A stretch of DNA of 64,000 nt, taken from NCBI GenBank assembly GCA_036960305.1, contig JBALWA010000013.1, forward strand, positions 23,892-87,891, written 5' to 3'. The stretch comes from JBALVT01 sp036960305 (GTDB lineage: Bacteria; Pseudomonadota; Gammaproteobacteria; Pseudomonadales; Halieaceae). The notes beneath the pieces are model-generated. The model had not been told where the DNA came from. It saw only the letters and a list, made by a program, of their open reading frames with translations, and did not search any database. Shown one piece after another: positions 63,965-64,000 of this stretch (position 1 is the first letter of the stretch; every line of letters begins with the position of its first letter). A program made the position numbers and the translations under genes.

Positions 63965-64000
63965 GCGATTTCTCCTGGCTTAGCTCTCTTTATCTATCAG

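Noticed and set aside
1..64000. CRISPR arrays, tRNA, rRNA, insertion sequences
   Set aside because: Reading both strands gave no regularly spaced repeats, no tRNA-like cloverleaf with CCA end and no transposase frame.

Overview
The window reads as chromosomal DNA of an aerobic, probably marine, gammaproteobacterium of the kind rich in TonB-dependent receptors (Halieaceae/Spongiibacteraceae-like). This is inferred from gene content and moderate GC; no rRNA or tRNA is present to confirm it. Gene density is high, many genes are translationally coupled, and I see no insertion sequence, prophage or CRISPR array. Almost everything is catabolic or cofactor-related.

Layout. 1-1040: a HipBA-type toxin-antitoxin pair (hipA cut by the left edge) with a perfect 22-nt palindrome upstream. 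1365-2861: a PutP-like Na+/proline symporter. 9317-2906 (minus): a five-gene operon of a luciferase-like (LLM) oxidoreductase, a substrate-binding-protein-like protein and a three-subunit molybdenum hydroxylase whose large subunit carries a fused CoxG domain. 9562-22476 (plus): a LuxR regulator, SDR, TonB receptor, MFS transporter, nitrilase-family amidase, a CxxCH/FG-GAP protein, two MBL-fold paralogues and a second TonB receptor. 22736-27808 (plus): a DMSO-reductase-family molybdoenzyme (catalytic, FeS and membrane subunits) with fdhD. 29160-27805 (minus): a TrpB2-type tryptophan synthase beta chain. 29546-35847 (plus): a third TonB receptor followed by a second, unfused CoxM-S-L-type hydroxylase. 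36192-44770: molybdenum hydroxylase maturation genes (MoxR, VWA, split XdhC, a MoeA/MocA fusion, a SufS/NifS-like desulfurase, a SufU-like scaffold), then NnrS and a winged-helix regulator.

44880-58895 holds a second catabolic district: M24 and M20 family proteins, two ketopantoate-reductase-like dehydrogenases, an AraC regulator, a FAH-family hydrolase, a PuuE-like deacetylase, a DRE-TIM metallolyase, another LLM oxidoreductase, two membrane proteins sharing an H-[ST]-H motif, a glutaryl-CoA-dehydrogenase-like enzyme and a Rieske protein. 59067-63964 holds an aromatic amino acid permease convergent with a three-gene set: a PrnB-like haem protein, a kynureninase-like PLP enzyme and a reductive-dehalogenase-like protein. 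That set suggests processing of tryptophan or halogenated tryptophan.

The genes work together around molybdenum enzymes: two hydroxylases and one bis-MGD oxidoreductase share the window with their likely sulfuration and insertion factors (XdhC, NifS-like protein, MoxR/VWA, FdhD). Each TonB receptor sits beside a catabolic module and could import its substrate. The most unusual non-coding feature is a family of three large hairpins (35901-37489) with unrelated but self-complementary stems and a nearly invariant 25-nt loop.
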